From UBA961 sp049426725 (GTDB taxonomy: Bacteria; Bacteroidota; Ignavibacteria; Kapaibacteriales; UBA961): DNA of 64,000 nt. Both the position numbers and the translations under genes were made by a program. The notes under the pieces are model-generated. The model did no database searches and was not told the DNA's origin. It saw only the letters and a program-made list of their open reading frames with translations. Location: the NCBI GenBank assembly GCA_049426725.1, contig JBMSYN010000002.1, positions 1 through 64,000 of the forward strand. The letters run 5' to 3'. This document shows positions 44,120-52,321 of the stretch, in pieces. How positions within the stretch are numbered: the stretch's first letter is position 1; every line of letters starts with the position of its first letter.

Positions 44120-45088
44120 TTTTCTTTCAATTACGAAGTGAGCGAAATCCTTGAGTGAGGATTTGTAGACTGAATCAGGGAAGATATCCAATAATGCGAT
44201 TGCCTCGTCAATCAAGCTTTGAGCTTTGTTTTGTGCATATTCTATTCCACCTTGATCTTTTACAAATGACATGATATATGAGATGTCTGATGCTTGCAGA
44301 TTTCCTTTTTTTATCATCCCGACAATTGAAGATGCTGTTGATTTCTGTGTCGATCTCAGAGCGTGAATCAATGGCAATGTGATTTTCTTTTCCTTTAAAT
44401 CATTTGCATAGGGTTTGCCAATCAAGTTTGTTCTGCTGACATAATCGAGCAAGTCATCGCGAATTTGAAATGCCAAACCAACCAATTCGCCAAATCTTGT
44501 GATATGCTGAATTTTGTCTTCTTCTTGAATTGCGCTTCTTGCACCTATTTCGCAGCATGTACTTATGAGCGATGCGGTTTTGTCTGCAATGATTTTGAAA
44601 TAGGTTTCTTCATCAATGTTCAATTGCCTGCTTTTTTGCATTTGGAGCAATTCACCTTCGCTCATTCTTTGCACAGCTTTGCTGGTCGCTTTCAAAAAAG
44701 CAAATTCATCATGATCCACTGCGATGTGCAAACCTCGAGAAAGCAGATAATCACCGACAAGAACGGATGCTTTGTTTTTCCATAGTGCATTGATAGAGGG
44801 CATTCCGCGTCTTTCAGCCGCATCATCAACAACATCATCATGAACAAGTGTTGCTGTGTGCAATAATTCCACCATGGATGCACCCACAAATGTTCTTTGC
44901 GTTGCGCCACCACATAATTCAGCACTTAAAAAAACGAGTGTGGGACGTACCCTTTTTCCTCTTTGGCGAAGAATATAACGAAGCACCAAATTGAGCAATG
45001 GCACATCTGTTCGCATTTGCTCCTTGAAATATGGATGAAATGCTTCAAGATGATGATTGACAACGCTGCTGATTTTGGTGATGGACAT
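44114..45088 (-). CDS. all-trans polyprenyl diphosphate synthase
   Basis: Isoprenyl chain-elongating enzyme of 324 residues, for menaquinone side chain or related lipids. The first Asp-rich motif VHDDVVDDAAERRG is near residue 85, the second is FQIRDDLLDY near 210. GKRVRPTLVFL and the lysine-rich KEKKITLPLI are also typical. The exact product length is not determined by sequence. It ends 6 bases inside the bshC end, tail to tail, and follows tatC in the same direction by 7 bases. Confidence 0.93.
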   Translation of the reverse strand: MSITKISSVVNHHLEAFHPYFKEQMRTDVPLLNLVLRYILRQRGKRVRPTLVFLSAELCGGATQRTFVGASMVELLHTATLVHDDVVDDAAERRGMPSINALWKNKASVLVGDYLLSRGLHIAVDHDEFAFLKATSKAVQRMSEGELLQMQKSRQLNIDEETYFKIIADKTASLISTCCEIGARSAIQEEDKIQHITRFGELVGLAFQIRDDLLDYVSRTNLIGKPYANDLKEKKITLPLIHALRSTQKSTASSIVGMIKKGNLQASDISYIMSFVKDQGGIEYAQNKAQSLIDEAIALLDIFPDSVYKSSLKDFAHFVIERKS

Positions 45089-45095
45089 GAATTAT

Positions 45096-45851
45096 TTACG
45101 CAATTGTTGATTCGGGTTCTTTCTGTTTACGAGCAAACACCGTAACGAGTATGCTTAGTTCATAAAGAACCCAAAGAGGTAGAGCAAAGACCAATTGGCT
45201 TACAGGATCCGTGCTTGGAGTTAGAGCCGCTGCTAAGACCAAAATAACCACAATGGCATGTCTTCGGTACTTTCTGAGCATTTCCGGGGTGATGATGCCA
45301 ATACTTGAAAGGATATAGGCTATCATGGGTAGCTCGAAGATCAAACCCGCGCTGAGGAGAGTTGTGGTGATAAAACTAAAATATTCGGTTACATCTATGC
45401 TGTTTTTAATCAATGTCGACCCAAATGAAGCCGTGAAGGAAAGCATCACAGGTATCATGATCCAATATGCAAATGCAACACCTGACAAAAAGCAAAATGA
45501 AGTATAAACAGTGATTTTTCCTGCCCATCGACGTTCTTTTTCATATAAGCCCGGAGCAATGAATTTCCATAGCTGATAAAGCGTAAATGGCATGGAAACT
45601 ATTAATCCAGCCATAATGATCACTTTAAAAAAGAGGAAGGCTTGTCCGAATGGACGCAGATTTTGTAATTCAAGCTTCACCGCTGCAGCCGGCTGAAGAA
45701 GGACCCAATTCATGAGTTGATCCACGAATGCACCCGCAAGAATGCATCCGAGTACTATGCCGAGAGTCGCAAAAACGATTCTCCTTCGCAATTCCTCAAG
45801 ATGATCAAAAAAGCTCATTTCAAACTGCTCACCGGCGGGAATTTTTGCCAT
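45096..45851 (-). CDS. tatC: twin-arginine translocase subunit TatC
   Basis: Polytopic Tat subunit of about 251 residues with six hydrophobic helices. The N-terminal MSFFDHLEELRRRIV region, QLWKFIAPGLYEKERRW and the SFGSTLIKNSIDVTEYFSF loop match TatC, which binds the twin-arginine signal. The ATG at 45851 gives the conserved N-terminus; the frame also reaches 45905. The Tat small subunits are 38 kb away at 6911-7475. A near-ideal promoter lies upstream. Confidence 0.95.
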   Translation of the reverse strand: MAKIPAGEQFEMSFFDHLEELRRRIVFATLGIVLGCILAGAFVDQLMNWVLLQPAAAVKLELQNLRPFGQAFLFFKVIIMAGLIVSMPFTLYQLWKFIAPGLYEKERRWAGKITVYTSFCFLSGVAFAYWIMIPVMLSFTASFGSTLIKNSIDVTEYFSFITTTLLSAGLIFELPMIAYILSSIGIITPEMLRKYRRHAIVVILVLAAALTPSTDPVSQLVFALPLWVLYELSILVTVFARKQKEPESTIA

Positions 45852-45905
45852 ATCTATGTCCGGTGAAAGTGTGAAACAAAAAGAGGAAATGTTCAAGGAA
45901 ATCAA

Positions 45906-46483
45906 CAGTGATTACATCGAAAAATGATGCTCTGCAAAAATACGATAATACCCATTGTTGACCAACGCTAAGCACACTCAGCAAATTCAAGGACTACGAA
46001 TATCTCTGAAAAGCAAAATGATTGGTTCAACATTGTGGAAAATCCCCTAAATCCCTGATATTTCCTTGAATACAGCATTTTCAATCTCGGTTTTATGCAG
46101 ATTCGAGGGTATTGAATGCCGCGCATAGGCGATGAATCCGTTATCTTTTTTCTATTCTCGAAAAAGCAAGAAATATTTTTTTGAAATTGAAATTTTATTG
46201 TTGCTTCTATGTGGAAAAATTTTCCATTTTTGCATCCCGGTTTTGCAGGAAGAACAGTTATTTACGTTTCGGATACACTCCAACCCCGCTAGGAATATCC
46301 GCCCGCTGTTTGAACATACCGATTTCCCCTCGGTAAAATCCCGGTTCGATGAAAAAAAGTCATTCCTCAATTTTGGCTTTTTGACATCATGCATTTAACA
46401 ACACTTGTTGTGGTAACAAGCGCGGACAAACAGTTCGTGCATTCTCAGCTCAACGGTCTATGAACCTCCATTGAGGCGCAATC
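45906..46483. other. 578-base gap upstream of tatC and dnaA; possible regulatory or origin region
   Basis: No gene can be supported. The gap holds the tatC promoter. Two copies of TGTGGAAAA (reverse complement TTTTCCACA, one base from the DnaA box TTATCCACA) lie at 46034-46042 and 46210-46218; the second sits in a TGGAAAAATTTTCCA palindrome. A palindrome ACAACACTTGTTGT lies at 46398-46411. This could be a dnaA control region or a replication origin, but three weak signals are not enough to say so. Confidence 0.4.
45935..45965 (-). promoter_or_regulatory. Bacteroidota-type promoter for tatC
   Basis: The minus strand reads TTGG, 19 bases, then TATTTTTG. Both boxes and the spacing match the Bacteroidota -33/-7 consensus. 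Confidence 0.7.
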
Positions 46484-48079
46484 ATGTTTATGAATTGTGT
46501 GTTCAATCAGTTCATGCCAGCTATTTGGAAAAGGAGTATCCTCTTGGCTAGAAAACGCGACACAATTGATTTATTTCCGGGAGCAAAGCAATCCCGAGCA
46601 GATATCGTAAAAAAGCAATCCAATGAAGCCAATAATTTGGCATCCGGAGAATTAGGGCAATCCTTAAGGTCACGAAGCCCGCAGGCAATAGAATATTGGG
46701 AAGGAATGTCTCTTCTTATCAGGGACAATGTTTCTTCGCAGATGTGGAAGACGTGGTTTGAACTCATAAAACCCCTCACATGGGAAGATAATACCCTCAC
46801 GATAGAAGTTCCCAGTCAATTCTTTGTTGAATGGATTGAAGAGCATTATCGCGATTTGCTTCGCAAAACACTCAGTCAAGTTGCAGGTGAAGATGCTTCA
46901 TTGCGTTATGAAGTTGTTGTGAGCAAGGGCGAGACATCTCTTGAAGACAGAACAATTCGCATCCCTGCATTGCGCAATACACCCGCTACGGGAAATCAAT
47001 CAGTTTTGCAATTTGCTGCACAAAGCAAGCAAGCAGAGCCGGATTTTGAATTTCTATCTGCATTGAATCAACGATATGTTTTTGACAATTTCGTGCGTGG
47101 TGAAAGCAATCAACTTGCTGCATCCGCTGCATTTGCTGTTGCCGAAAGACCAGGAAAAACAAACTTCAATCCGCTCTTCATTTATGGTGGGACAGGTCTT
47201 GGCAAAACGCATCTGGCGCAAGCAATTGGAAATTATATCGTTTCTCACAAAGCAGGGGCTAGAGTGCTCTATACAAATAGCGAGCGCTTCACTTTTGAAT
47301 ATGTAAATGCCATTCAAAACAATAAACTCAATGAATTCACCAATTTTTACCGCAGCGTTGATGTGTTGATTGTTGATGATATTCAATTTTTGGGTGGCAA
47401 AGAAAAAACACAAGATCATTTCTTTCATACATTCAATGCATTGCATCTACAAGGCAAGCAGGTTGTGCTTACAAGTGATAAGCCACCAAAAGATTTGCTA
47501 GACATTGATGCGCGTTTGATTTCAAGATTTCAATGGGGTCTTTCTGCCGACATTCAATTACCTGATTTTGAAATGCGCATGGCAATCCTCCAAAAGAAAT
47601 CTCAAGATGAAGGTTTTGATTTGCAACCTGAAGTTGCCGAGTATATTGCCAAAAACATCAATGGCAATGTCAGAGAATTAGAGGGCGCATTGATCAAGCT
47701 CATAGCCAAGATTTCACTAGATAGCAGAGTGATGGGCTTGGATCTTGCAAAAGAAGTGGTGCAGGGAATTGCAGGGACAATTGCTCGACAATTGAGCATG
47801 GATACCATTGCATTGGAAGTATCTTCTTATTATCAAATTCCCGTTGAAATGCTTTCCGCAAAAACGCGCAAACATGAGGTTGTCATTGCTAGACAAATGA
47901 CAATGTATTTAATCAAAATGCTGATTGGAACTTCATTGAAGAGCATCGGTGCTCATTTTGGCGGAAGAGATCATACAACAGTGTTGCATTCATGTCAGAC
48001 AATCGAAAATTATCTTGGACATGATATCAAAGTGCGTACTGCGCTTGAAACATTGAAAGGAAATCTCTTGAATCGGTAA
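46484..48079 (+). CDS. dnaA: chromosomal replication initiator DnaA
   Basis: Initiator of 531 residues from the ATG at 46484, or 511 from a TTG at 46544 that has AAGGAG seven bases upstream and looks better placed. The N-terminal domain I is IEYWEGMSLLIRDNVSSQMWKTWF, then a linker, then the AAA+ domain with Walker A GGTGLGKTH at about 234, Walker B VLIVDDIQFL and sensor RLISRFQWGL. The DNA-binding domain IV ends with FGGRDHTTVLHSCQTIE. It is followed by a terminator and convergent smpB. dnaN is not adjacent. Confidence 0.96.
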   Translation: MFMNCVFNQFMPAIWKRSILLARKRDTIDLFPGAKQSRADIVKKQSNEANNLASGELGQSLRSRSPQAIEYWEGMSLLIRDNVSSQMWKTWFELIKPLTWEDNTLTIEVPSQFFVEWIEEHYRDLLRKTLSQVAGEDASLRYEVVVSKGETSLEDRTIRIPALRNTPATGNQSVLQFAAQSKQAEPDFEFLSALNQRYVFDNFVRGESNQLAASAAFAVAERPGKTNFNPLFIYGGTGLGKTHLAQAIGNYIVSHKAGARVLYTNSERFTFEYVNAIQNNKLNEFTNFYRSVDVLIVDDIQFLGGKEKTQDHFFHTFNALHLQGKQVVLTSDKPPKDLLDIDARLISRFQWGLSADIQLPDFEMRMAILQKKSQDEGFDLQPEVAEYIAKNINGNVRELEGALIKLIAKISLDSRVMGLDLAKEVVQGIAGTIARQLSMDTIALEVSSYYQIPVEMLSAKTRKHEVVIARQMTMYLIKMLIGTSLKSIGAHFGGRDHTTVLHSCQTIENYLGHDIKVRTALETLKGNLLNR

Positions 48080-48112
48080 ACACAAAAACAATAACGAATT
48101 GCTGATTCATAT

Positions 48113-48138
48113 AAAAACCGTTCAAATGAACGGTTTTT
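48113..48138. terminator. bidirectional terminator between dnaA and smpB
   Basis: AAAACCGTTCA and TGAACGGTTTT form an inverted repeat of 11 bp with a very short loop, with T-runs on both strands. It ends just at the smpB stop. Confidence 0.88.
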
Positions 48139-48139
48139 T

Positions 48140-48616
48140 TTATTCCCCACGGCGTAAATCTCGCTCGATATCTTTTTTCTTCAAATCTTCTCTTTTGTCA
48201 TGAAGTTTTTTTCCGCGAACAACCGCTATCTCGACTTTAACATAGGGTCCGGAAAAATAAAAAGACAATGGCACCACCGTCATCCCCTTTTCTTGGATGG
48301 CTTGCTTAAGTTTGGTTGATTCACGATCATGCAAAAGCAATACGCGATCTCTGGTGGGCAAATGATTTTCTCTATTGCCGTGATCATAAGGACTGATATG
48401 CGTACCTATCAACATTGGAGCAGTTGATTGCTTGGACTGATATAATACATAGCTGTCTTGCAAATTACATTTCCCTGCGCGAAGAGATTTTACCTCTGTA
48501 CCGGTAAGCACAATGCCCGCCTCAAGCGTGGATATGATTTCAAAATCATGTCTTGCTTTGCGATTCTGTGCTATCACTTTTGTGGTTCTATGTGTTTGTT
48601 TGTCAGTCATAATCAT
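48140..48616 (-). CDS. smpB: SsrA-binding protein SmpB
   Basis: Protein of 158 residues that carries tmRNA to stalled ribosomes. Signature stretches are NRKARHDFEIISTLEAGIVLTGTEVKSLR, GKCNLQDSYV, RDRVLLLHDRE and the C-terminal GKKLHDKREDLKKKD. The length is standard. The start could be Met1 or Met3. It lies downstream of the rRNA methyltransferase gene in the same direction. Confidence 0.97.
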   Translation of the reverse strand: MIMTDKQTHRTTKVIAQNRKARHDFEIISTLEAGIVLTGTEVKSLRAGKCNLQDSYVLYQSKQSTAPMLIGTHISPYDHGNRENHLPTRDRVLLLHDRESTKLKQAIQEKGMTVVPLSFYFSGPYVKVEIAVVRGKKLHDKREDLKKKDIERDLRRGE

Positions 48617-48652
48617 TCTTATTGGCTGCTCTTTGACGCATGGATTGATAAA

Positions 48653-49435
48653 TCATTGCTTTTTGATCATCGTAAGGCAGTGATAAAGAGAAATGCCGGT
48701 TGCAATTCCAACATTGAGAGACTCAGCCGCACCTATTCCTTCTATCTTCAAAGGCAATGTGATGTGCTTTTGAGTGCTATCAGACAAACCATGCGATTCG
48801 CTGCCCATGATCATTCCCCAATGTTTGGGCAATGTATTCAAATCTTGCAGTGATTGTTTGCCATCGACAAGTAATCCAAGAATTTCTCCGTCGGAAAATG
48901 CTTTTTTCCAAGAATCGAGAAATGGAGAAAGTTGATCTTTGATATGAATAGTCATGCGAAATGTTGACCCCATCGCTGATCGAAGTGCTTTTGGACCAAA
49001 TGGGTCGGCACAATTTCCTCCCAAAATGATGGATTGCATTCCGAACCAATCGGCTGTTCTCATGATTGTTCCAAGATTCCCAGGATCATTGATGTTTTCT
49101 AGAGCCAAAAAAGTGGATGGAATTCCATCTTGCAAAGCAGGCAATTCGGCAATGCAGAACATATCCTGAGGAGAATGTGCATCACACATGCGTTCAAATG
49201 CAGCGGGCCCGGCAAGGCAAACTTCAATGCCAGCTTGCTCGAATTCATCTGCCAATTCAAGAGCATGTTCTTTGGCATCATCCGGAATCACCGCATATTG
49301 GATGGTTAATGCGGAGCCCAATAATTCCTTGCAAACTTTGATGCCTTCTGCAATAAATCGACCTTGTTCCTCGCGTTCACGCTTTTTGTCAAGCAAACGA
49401 ATTCTTGCCTGTTCAGCTTTTGAAAGATAGTCCAT
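48653..49435 (-). CDS. TrmH/SpoU family RNA methyltransferase
   Basis: SPOUT-class 2'-O-methyltransferase of 260 residues. The N-terminal substrate-binding part has RFIAEGIKVCKELL. The trefoil-knot motifs are ENINDPGNLGTIMRTADWFGMQSIILG, LRSAMGSTFRM and MGSESHGLSD...LPLKIEGIGAAESLNVGIATGI, the classic motifs 1-3. It probably methylates rRNA or tRNA; which one cannot be told. The ATG at 49435 is preferred over the frame start at 49459. smpB follows 37 bases downstream, and hrcA is divergent. Confidence 0.92.
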   Translation of the reverse strand: MDYLSKAEQARIRLLDKKREREEQGRFIAEGIKVCKELLGSALTIQYAVIPDDAKEHALELADEFEQAGIEVCLAGPAAFERMCDAHSPQDMFCIAELPALQDGIPSTFLALENINDPGNLGTIMRTADWFGMQSIILGGNCADPFGPKALRSAMGSTFRMTIHIKDQLSPFLDSWKKAFSDGEILGLLVDGKQSLQDLNTLPKHWGMIMGSESHGLSDSTQKHITLPLKIEGIGAAESLNVGIATGISLYHCLTMIKKQ

Positions 49436-49541
49436 TACATGATTCACAGTGATAATCAATAGACAAATCTACGATGTACAGACAAGACAAAGAAACAAAG
49501 CCAAGATTCATTATTTTCGTGTACTCATATTTGATGATGAA

Positions 49542-50600
49542 ATGAATTCAGGATTTACATATAATCATTCGCATGGTAGAGATTTGAATGAGAGAGAGAA
49601 GTCAATTCTTCGATCCATCGTTCAGTCATATATTCTCACGGCATCACCCGTTGGTTCGCGGTTTTTGTCCAAGACGTCCGAAGAGTTTACATTGAGTCCG
49701 GCAACGATTCGCAATGTGATGGCAGATTTGGAAGACATGCAATTCATCAGTCATCCTCATACTTCCGCAGGAAGGGTGCCAACAGATAAAGGATATCGCT
49801 GTTATGTTGATACATTGATGGATGTTCGTGAATTGTCTGCAAAAGACAGACATATTGTAAAGGATCAATTGCAAGCAGTATCTCAGGATCAGGTATTGAA
49901 AGATGCATCGAGAATTTTAGGTGCATTGTCTCATTGCTTGGCAATAGTTGAATTGCCACAGATGCTCGACATCATAGTGAAGAGGGCACATCTTGTTCCT
50001 TTATCTTCATATAGATTATTGATTGTGATGGAATTGGATTCCAATATCGTACGAACGGTAACATTGGAAACCGATATTGTTTATGACTCAGAGTTTTTGG
50101 ATCATACTTCACATTTCATCAATAGCAGAATCAGCGGAAAGTCAATTAGATTTTTGCGTGAACATATTGTTGAAATGATGATGGATGGGGCAAGTGGTCA
50201 ACATTCATTGCTCAGATTATTTATTGATTCTGTTGATACATTGTTGAGCCCACATATTTCAAAAGATGAAAAGGTTCACATTGCAGGTGCGAGGCATTTA
50301 TTGGAGTATCCGGAATTTGATTCTCCAAGTCATTTGAAAGGTGTGATTGAATTGGTAGAGAATGAAGATGTAATCATTCACTTGCTTGATCATCATGATG
50401 ACATACAGCAGCAATCCGTAAAAATTGTCATTGGAAATGAGTTGAAAGAGGAAAAACTTCAGGAGTATAGCATGGTCATGGGGTCATATTCAATGAAGGG
50501 AACTCATGGTTCCATTGGGCTCATTGGTCCGAAACGCATGAATTATGCAAAAATGGTCTCTCTGGTGCAATATATGGGACAAGTGCTGTCGCAGAGTTGA
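49542..50600 (+). CDS. hrcA: heat-inducible transcription repressor HrcA
   Basis: Repressor of heat-shock genes that binds CIRCE elements, about 352 residues from the ATG at 49542 (the open frame reaches 49449). The N-terminal helix-turn-helix has LNEREKSILRSIVQSYILTASPVGSRFLSK and LSPATIRNVMADLEDMQFISHPHTSAGRVPTDKGYR, the family hallmark. The C-terminal part ends GSIGLIGPKRMNYAKMVSLVQYMGQ. No dnaK, grpE or groEL gene and no CIRCE site is visible in the window. A promoter box and nuoJ follow directly. Confidence 0.95.
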   Translation: MNSGFTYNHSHGRDLNEREKSILRSIVQSYILTASPVGSRFLSKTSEEFTLSPATIRNVMADLEDMQFISHPHTSAGRVPTDKGYRCYVDTLMDVRELSAKDRHIVKDQLQAVSQDQVLKDASRILGALSHCLAIVELPQMLDIIVKRAHLVPLSSYRLLIVMELDSNIVRTVTLETDIVYDSEFLDHTSHFINSRISGKSIRFLREHIVEMMMDGASGQHSLLRLFIDSVDTLLSPHISKDEKVHIAGARHLLEYPEFDSPSHLKGVIELVENEDVIIHLLDHHDDIQQQSVKIVIGNELKEEKLQEYSMVMGSYSMKGTHGSIGLIGPKRMNYAKMVSLVQYMGQVLSQS

Positions 50601-50640
50601 GAAACGTTGTTTTTGGGGCTTTTTAAGCTGGAAATTTTAG

Positions 50641-50648
50641 TATTTTTG
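50641..50648 (+). promoter_or_regulatory. promoter -7 box (TATTTTTG) for nuoJ-nuoK
   Basis: An exact TAnnTTTG match on the plus strand, 32 bases before the GTG start at 50680. A TTTG lies 25 bases upstream, longer than the usual spacing. Confidence 0.55.
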
Positions 50649-50679
50649 TTCGTCTTTCAGTCATTAATCTGAGAACTTC

Positions 50680-51192
50680 GTGAATATTCAAACCATTGCC
50701 TTTTTTATTCTTGGCATTTTGTCTGTTGCCACGGGAATTCTACTTGTTACGAGAAGAAATCCTGTTTCGGCGGCTGTTTCACTCATCATGCATTTCTTTG
50801 CTTTGGCGGGATTATATCTCACACTGCAAGCGCAATTCATTGCTGCTGTTCAGATTCTTGTCTATGCAGGTGCAATCATGGTATTGGTTGTATTTGTGAT
50901 CATGTTGTTGAATCTTGGAAAAGAAGATGCATTAAAGGAGAGATTTAATCCTAGAACTGCGCTTGCCATAGCATTGTCAAGTGCATTGGCTTTAGAAGTA
51001 TTATTGGCATTTTTGTCAACACCAACAGGATTCAATGAACTTGCTCCTTCGGCTGAGAAGATTGGATCTCCGGCTGAAATCGGAAATGTCTTGTTCTCAG
51101 GATATATTTTTCCTTTTGAGGCAATCTCACTGTTGCTATTAGCGGCAGTCCTTGGTTCCATCATTTTGGCGAAGAGAAATATCGAAGACTGA
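50680..51192 (+). CDS. nuoJ: NADH-quinone oxidoreductase subunit J
   Basis: Membrane subunit of complex I, 170 residues, GTG start, with five hydrophobic helices. VTRRNPVSAAVSLIMHFFALAGLYLTL and QFIAAVQILVYAGAIMVLVVFVIMLLNL are the conserved NuoJ helices. nuoK follows 33 bases later. The rest of complex I is not here, so the two subunits stand apart from any full nuo operon. Confidence 0.96.
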   Translation: MNIQTIAFFILGILSVATGILLVTRRNPVSAAVSLIMHFFALAGLYLTLQAQFIAAVQILVYAGAIMVLVVFVIMLLNLGKEDALKERFNPRTALAIALSSALALEVLLAFLSTPTGFNELAPSAEKIGSPAEIGNVLFSGYIFPFEAISLLLLAAVLGSIILAKRNIED

Positions 51193-51225
51193 TATCAACA
51201 TTGATTTCGCATCAAGAGTAACATT

Positions 51226-51540
51226 ATGAATATAACAACGATACCCCTCGAATTTTATCTTGCATTATCAGCGATCATATTTGTGATTGGTGCCGCAGGT
51301 GTCATTACCAGAAGAAATGCAATCATCATTTTCATGTGCATCGAAATGATGCTCAATGCGGTTAATCTTACTTTGGTTGCCTTTTCGGCATATCTTGGAG
51401 ATTCTGCCGGACAAATGTTTGTCTTTTTTGTCATGGCTGTCGCTGCTGCAGAAGCTGCGGTTGGACTTGCAATCGTTCTTGCTTTGTTTAGAACTAGGCA
51501 AACAGTTTATGTGGATGAAGTAAATCTCATGAAATGGTGA
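51226..51540 (+). CDS. nuoK: NADH-quinone oxidoreductase subunit K
   Basis: Membrane subunit of complex I, 104 residues with three helices. FYLALSAIIFVIGAAGVITRRNAIIIFMCIEMMLNAVNL carries the conserved glutamate of helix 2 (CIEMMLNA), and FFVMAVAAAEAAVGLAIVLALFR the second glutamate. A terminator follows, so nuoL does not continue the unit. Confidence 0.97.
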   Translation: MNITTIPLEFYLALSAIIFVIGAAGVITRRNAIIIFMCIEMMLNAVNLTLVAFSAYLGDSAGQMFVFFVMAVAAAEAAVGLAIVLALFRTRQTVYVDEVNLMKW

Positions 51541-51563
51541 ACTTTCAAGCACTTAGAAAAATC

Positions 51564-51588
51564 AAACTCCCATCGGGAGTTTTTTTTT
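51564..51588 (+). terminator. terminator after nuoK
   Basis: AAACTCCC-ATC-GGGAGTTT followed by a T-run. It closes the nuoJ-nuoK unit. Confidence 0.9.
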
Positions 51589-51650
51589 GCAAAAAGTGTA
51601 AGATTTCATGCAAGAAATGAAAAGTCGGATCGTCATTATACCCCAATTGT

Positions 51651-51835
51651 GAAGTTTTGCTTTGTGTAAGGTTCCATCGATACAAACTGTCTTAATAGTA
51701 TCGAGTACACCACATAGTCGATACGGAAGAGCACTCTCTCTCCCTCTTTTCGCCACCCAACAATGGCAGTGATATGCCGGATTCACCACCCGGCATATAC
51801 ACGGTCTCGCTGGGACCGAATACGGAGCAAGCTTC
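51651..51835 (+). ncRNA. candidate structured non-coding RNA, about 185 nt
   Basis: Bases 51651-51675 pair with 51812-51835 in a long helix: GAAG/CTTC, a small bulge, eleven pairs (TTGCTTTGTGT with ATACGGAGCAA), a 2x2 internal loop, then GGTTCC/GGGACC. That is 21 pairs, and the wobble pairs are G-U on the plus strand but A-C mismatches on the minus strand, so the RNA is plus-strand. Inside, GTATCGA (51698-51704) can pair with TCGATAC either before (51677-51683) or after it (51718-51724), giving two exclusive hairpins. A perfect ATATGCCGG/CCGGCATAT hairpin is at 51772-51798. A C/U-rich tract lies at 51732-51751. The length is like 6S RNA, but I could not match 6S or any known class. A terminator follows at once. 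Confidence 0.55.
51772..51798 (+). repeat. inverted repeat inside the candidate RNA
   Basis: ATATGCCGG and CCGGCATAT, 9 bp perfect, with a 9-base loop. It forms a stable stem within the candidate RNA. Confidence 0.85.
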
Positions 51836-51837
51836 CA

Positions 51838-51871
51838 AAAAAAACCCCGACATACCATGTCGGGGTTTTTA
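51838..51871. terminator. bidirectional terminator after the candidate RNA and the cytochrome c gene
   Basis: AAAACCCCGACAT and ATGTCGGGGTTTT form a stem with a very short loop; A8 precedes and T5 follows. It ends the plus-strand candidate RNA and the minus-strand cytochrome c gene. Confidence 0.92.
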
Positions 51872-51892
51872 CTTTCAACCAAATCCAGTTTG

Positions 51893-52321
51893 TTATTTTC
51901 CTACTTTGCGAACTTTCTTCACATCTGCTTCTGAGACGATTCCACCATTATTTCCCCAACTATTCAGTATAAAGGTTATCACGGCAGCCGCGTCTGCATT
52001 TGAATACTTTGTCGGCAGGGCTGTCATAACATTATTGAATTTTTTGCCATTTACGGTAATTGTTCCTTTCAATCCATTTACCACATTGTCTGTGATAACT
52101 TTCACGCCTTTTGTTTTGATATAATCTGATCCAGCAATTGAAGGATACACGGTCGATAATCCTTGTCCATTTGCTTGATGACATGTTTTGCAATACTCAT
52201 TGTATATTATTTGTCCGCGTTTCATGAGTGCTGCTTTATCGGGTTGTGCAGCAGATGCATGTAAGGTTAACAGACATACACCTATGACGGTTAATGATAA
52301 GTATGCAGATATGTTTTTCAT
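51893..52321 (-). CDS. small exported c-type cytochrome
   Basis: Protein of 142 residues. The signal peptide (about 24 residues, ending HASA) leads to a single cytochrome c domain. The heme motif CKTCH is at about residue 43, in IIYNEYCKTCHQANGQG; the axial Met is probably in the later VMTALP segment (MTALPTKYSNADAAAVITFI). It is a periplasmic electron carrier; its partner is unknown. A promoter-like box lies 47 bases upstream. Confidence 0.93.
   Translation of the reverse strand: MKNISAYLSLTVIGVCLLTLHASAAQPDKAALMKRGQIIYNEYCKTCHQANGQGLSTVYPSIAGSDYIKTKGVKVITDNVVNGLKGTITVNGKKFNNVMTALPTKYSNADAAAVITFILNSWGNNGGIVSEADVKKVRKVGK

Noticed and set aside
46132..46398. Open frame of 88 codons upstream of dnaA
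   Set aside because: Low-complexity and Phe/Lys-rich with no ribosome binding site or family pattern; it lies in the dnaA control gap.
49449..49541. CIRCE operator near hrcA
   Set aside because: No TTAGCACTC-N9-GAGTGCTAA-like repeat is visible in or around the gene.
51651..51835. Identification of the candidate RNA as 6S RNA
   Set aside because: The size and long closing helix fit, but the interior is branched with alternative hairpins and I could not find the 6S central bubble, so the name is not supported.
51562..51882. Open frame of 106 codons on the minus strand opposite the candidate RNA
   Set aside because: It spans two terminators and several hairpins, shows no family pattern and is rich in rare residues such as Cys and His; the RNA reading explains the sequence better.
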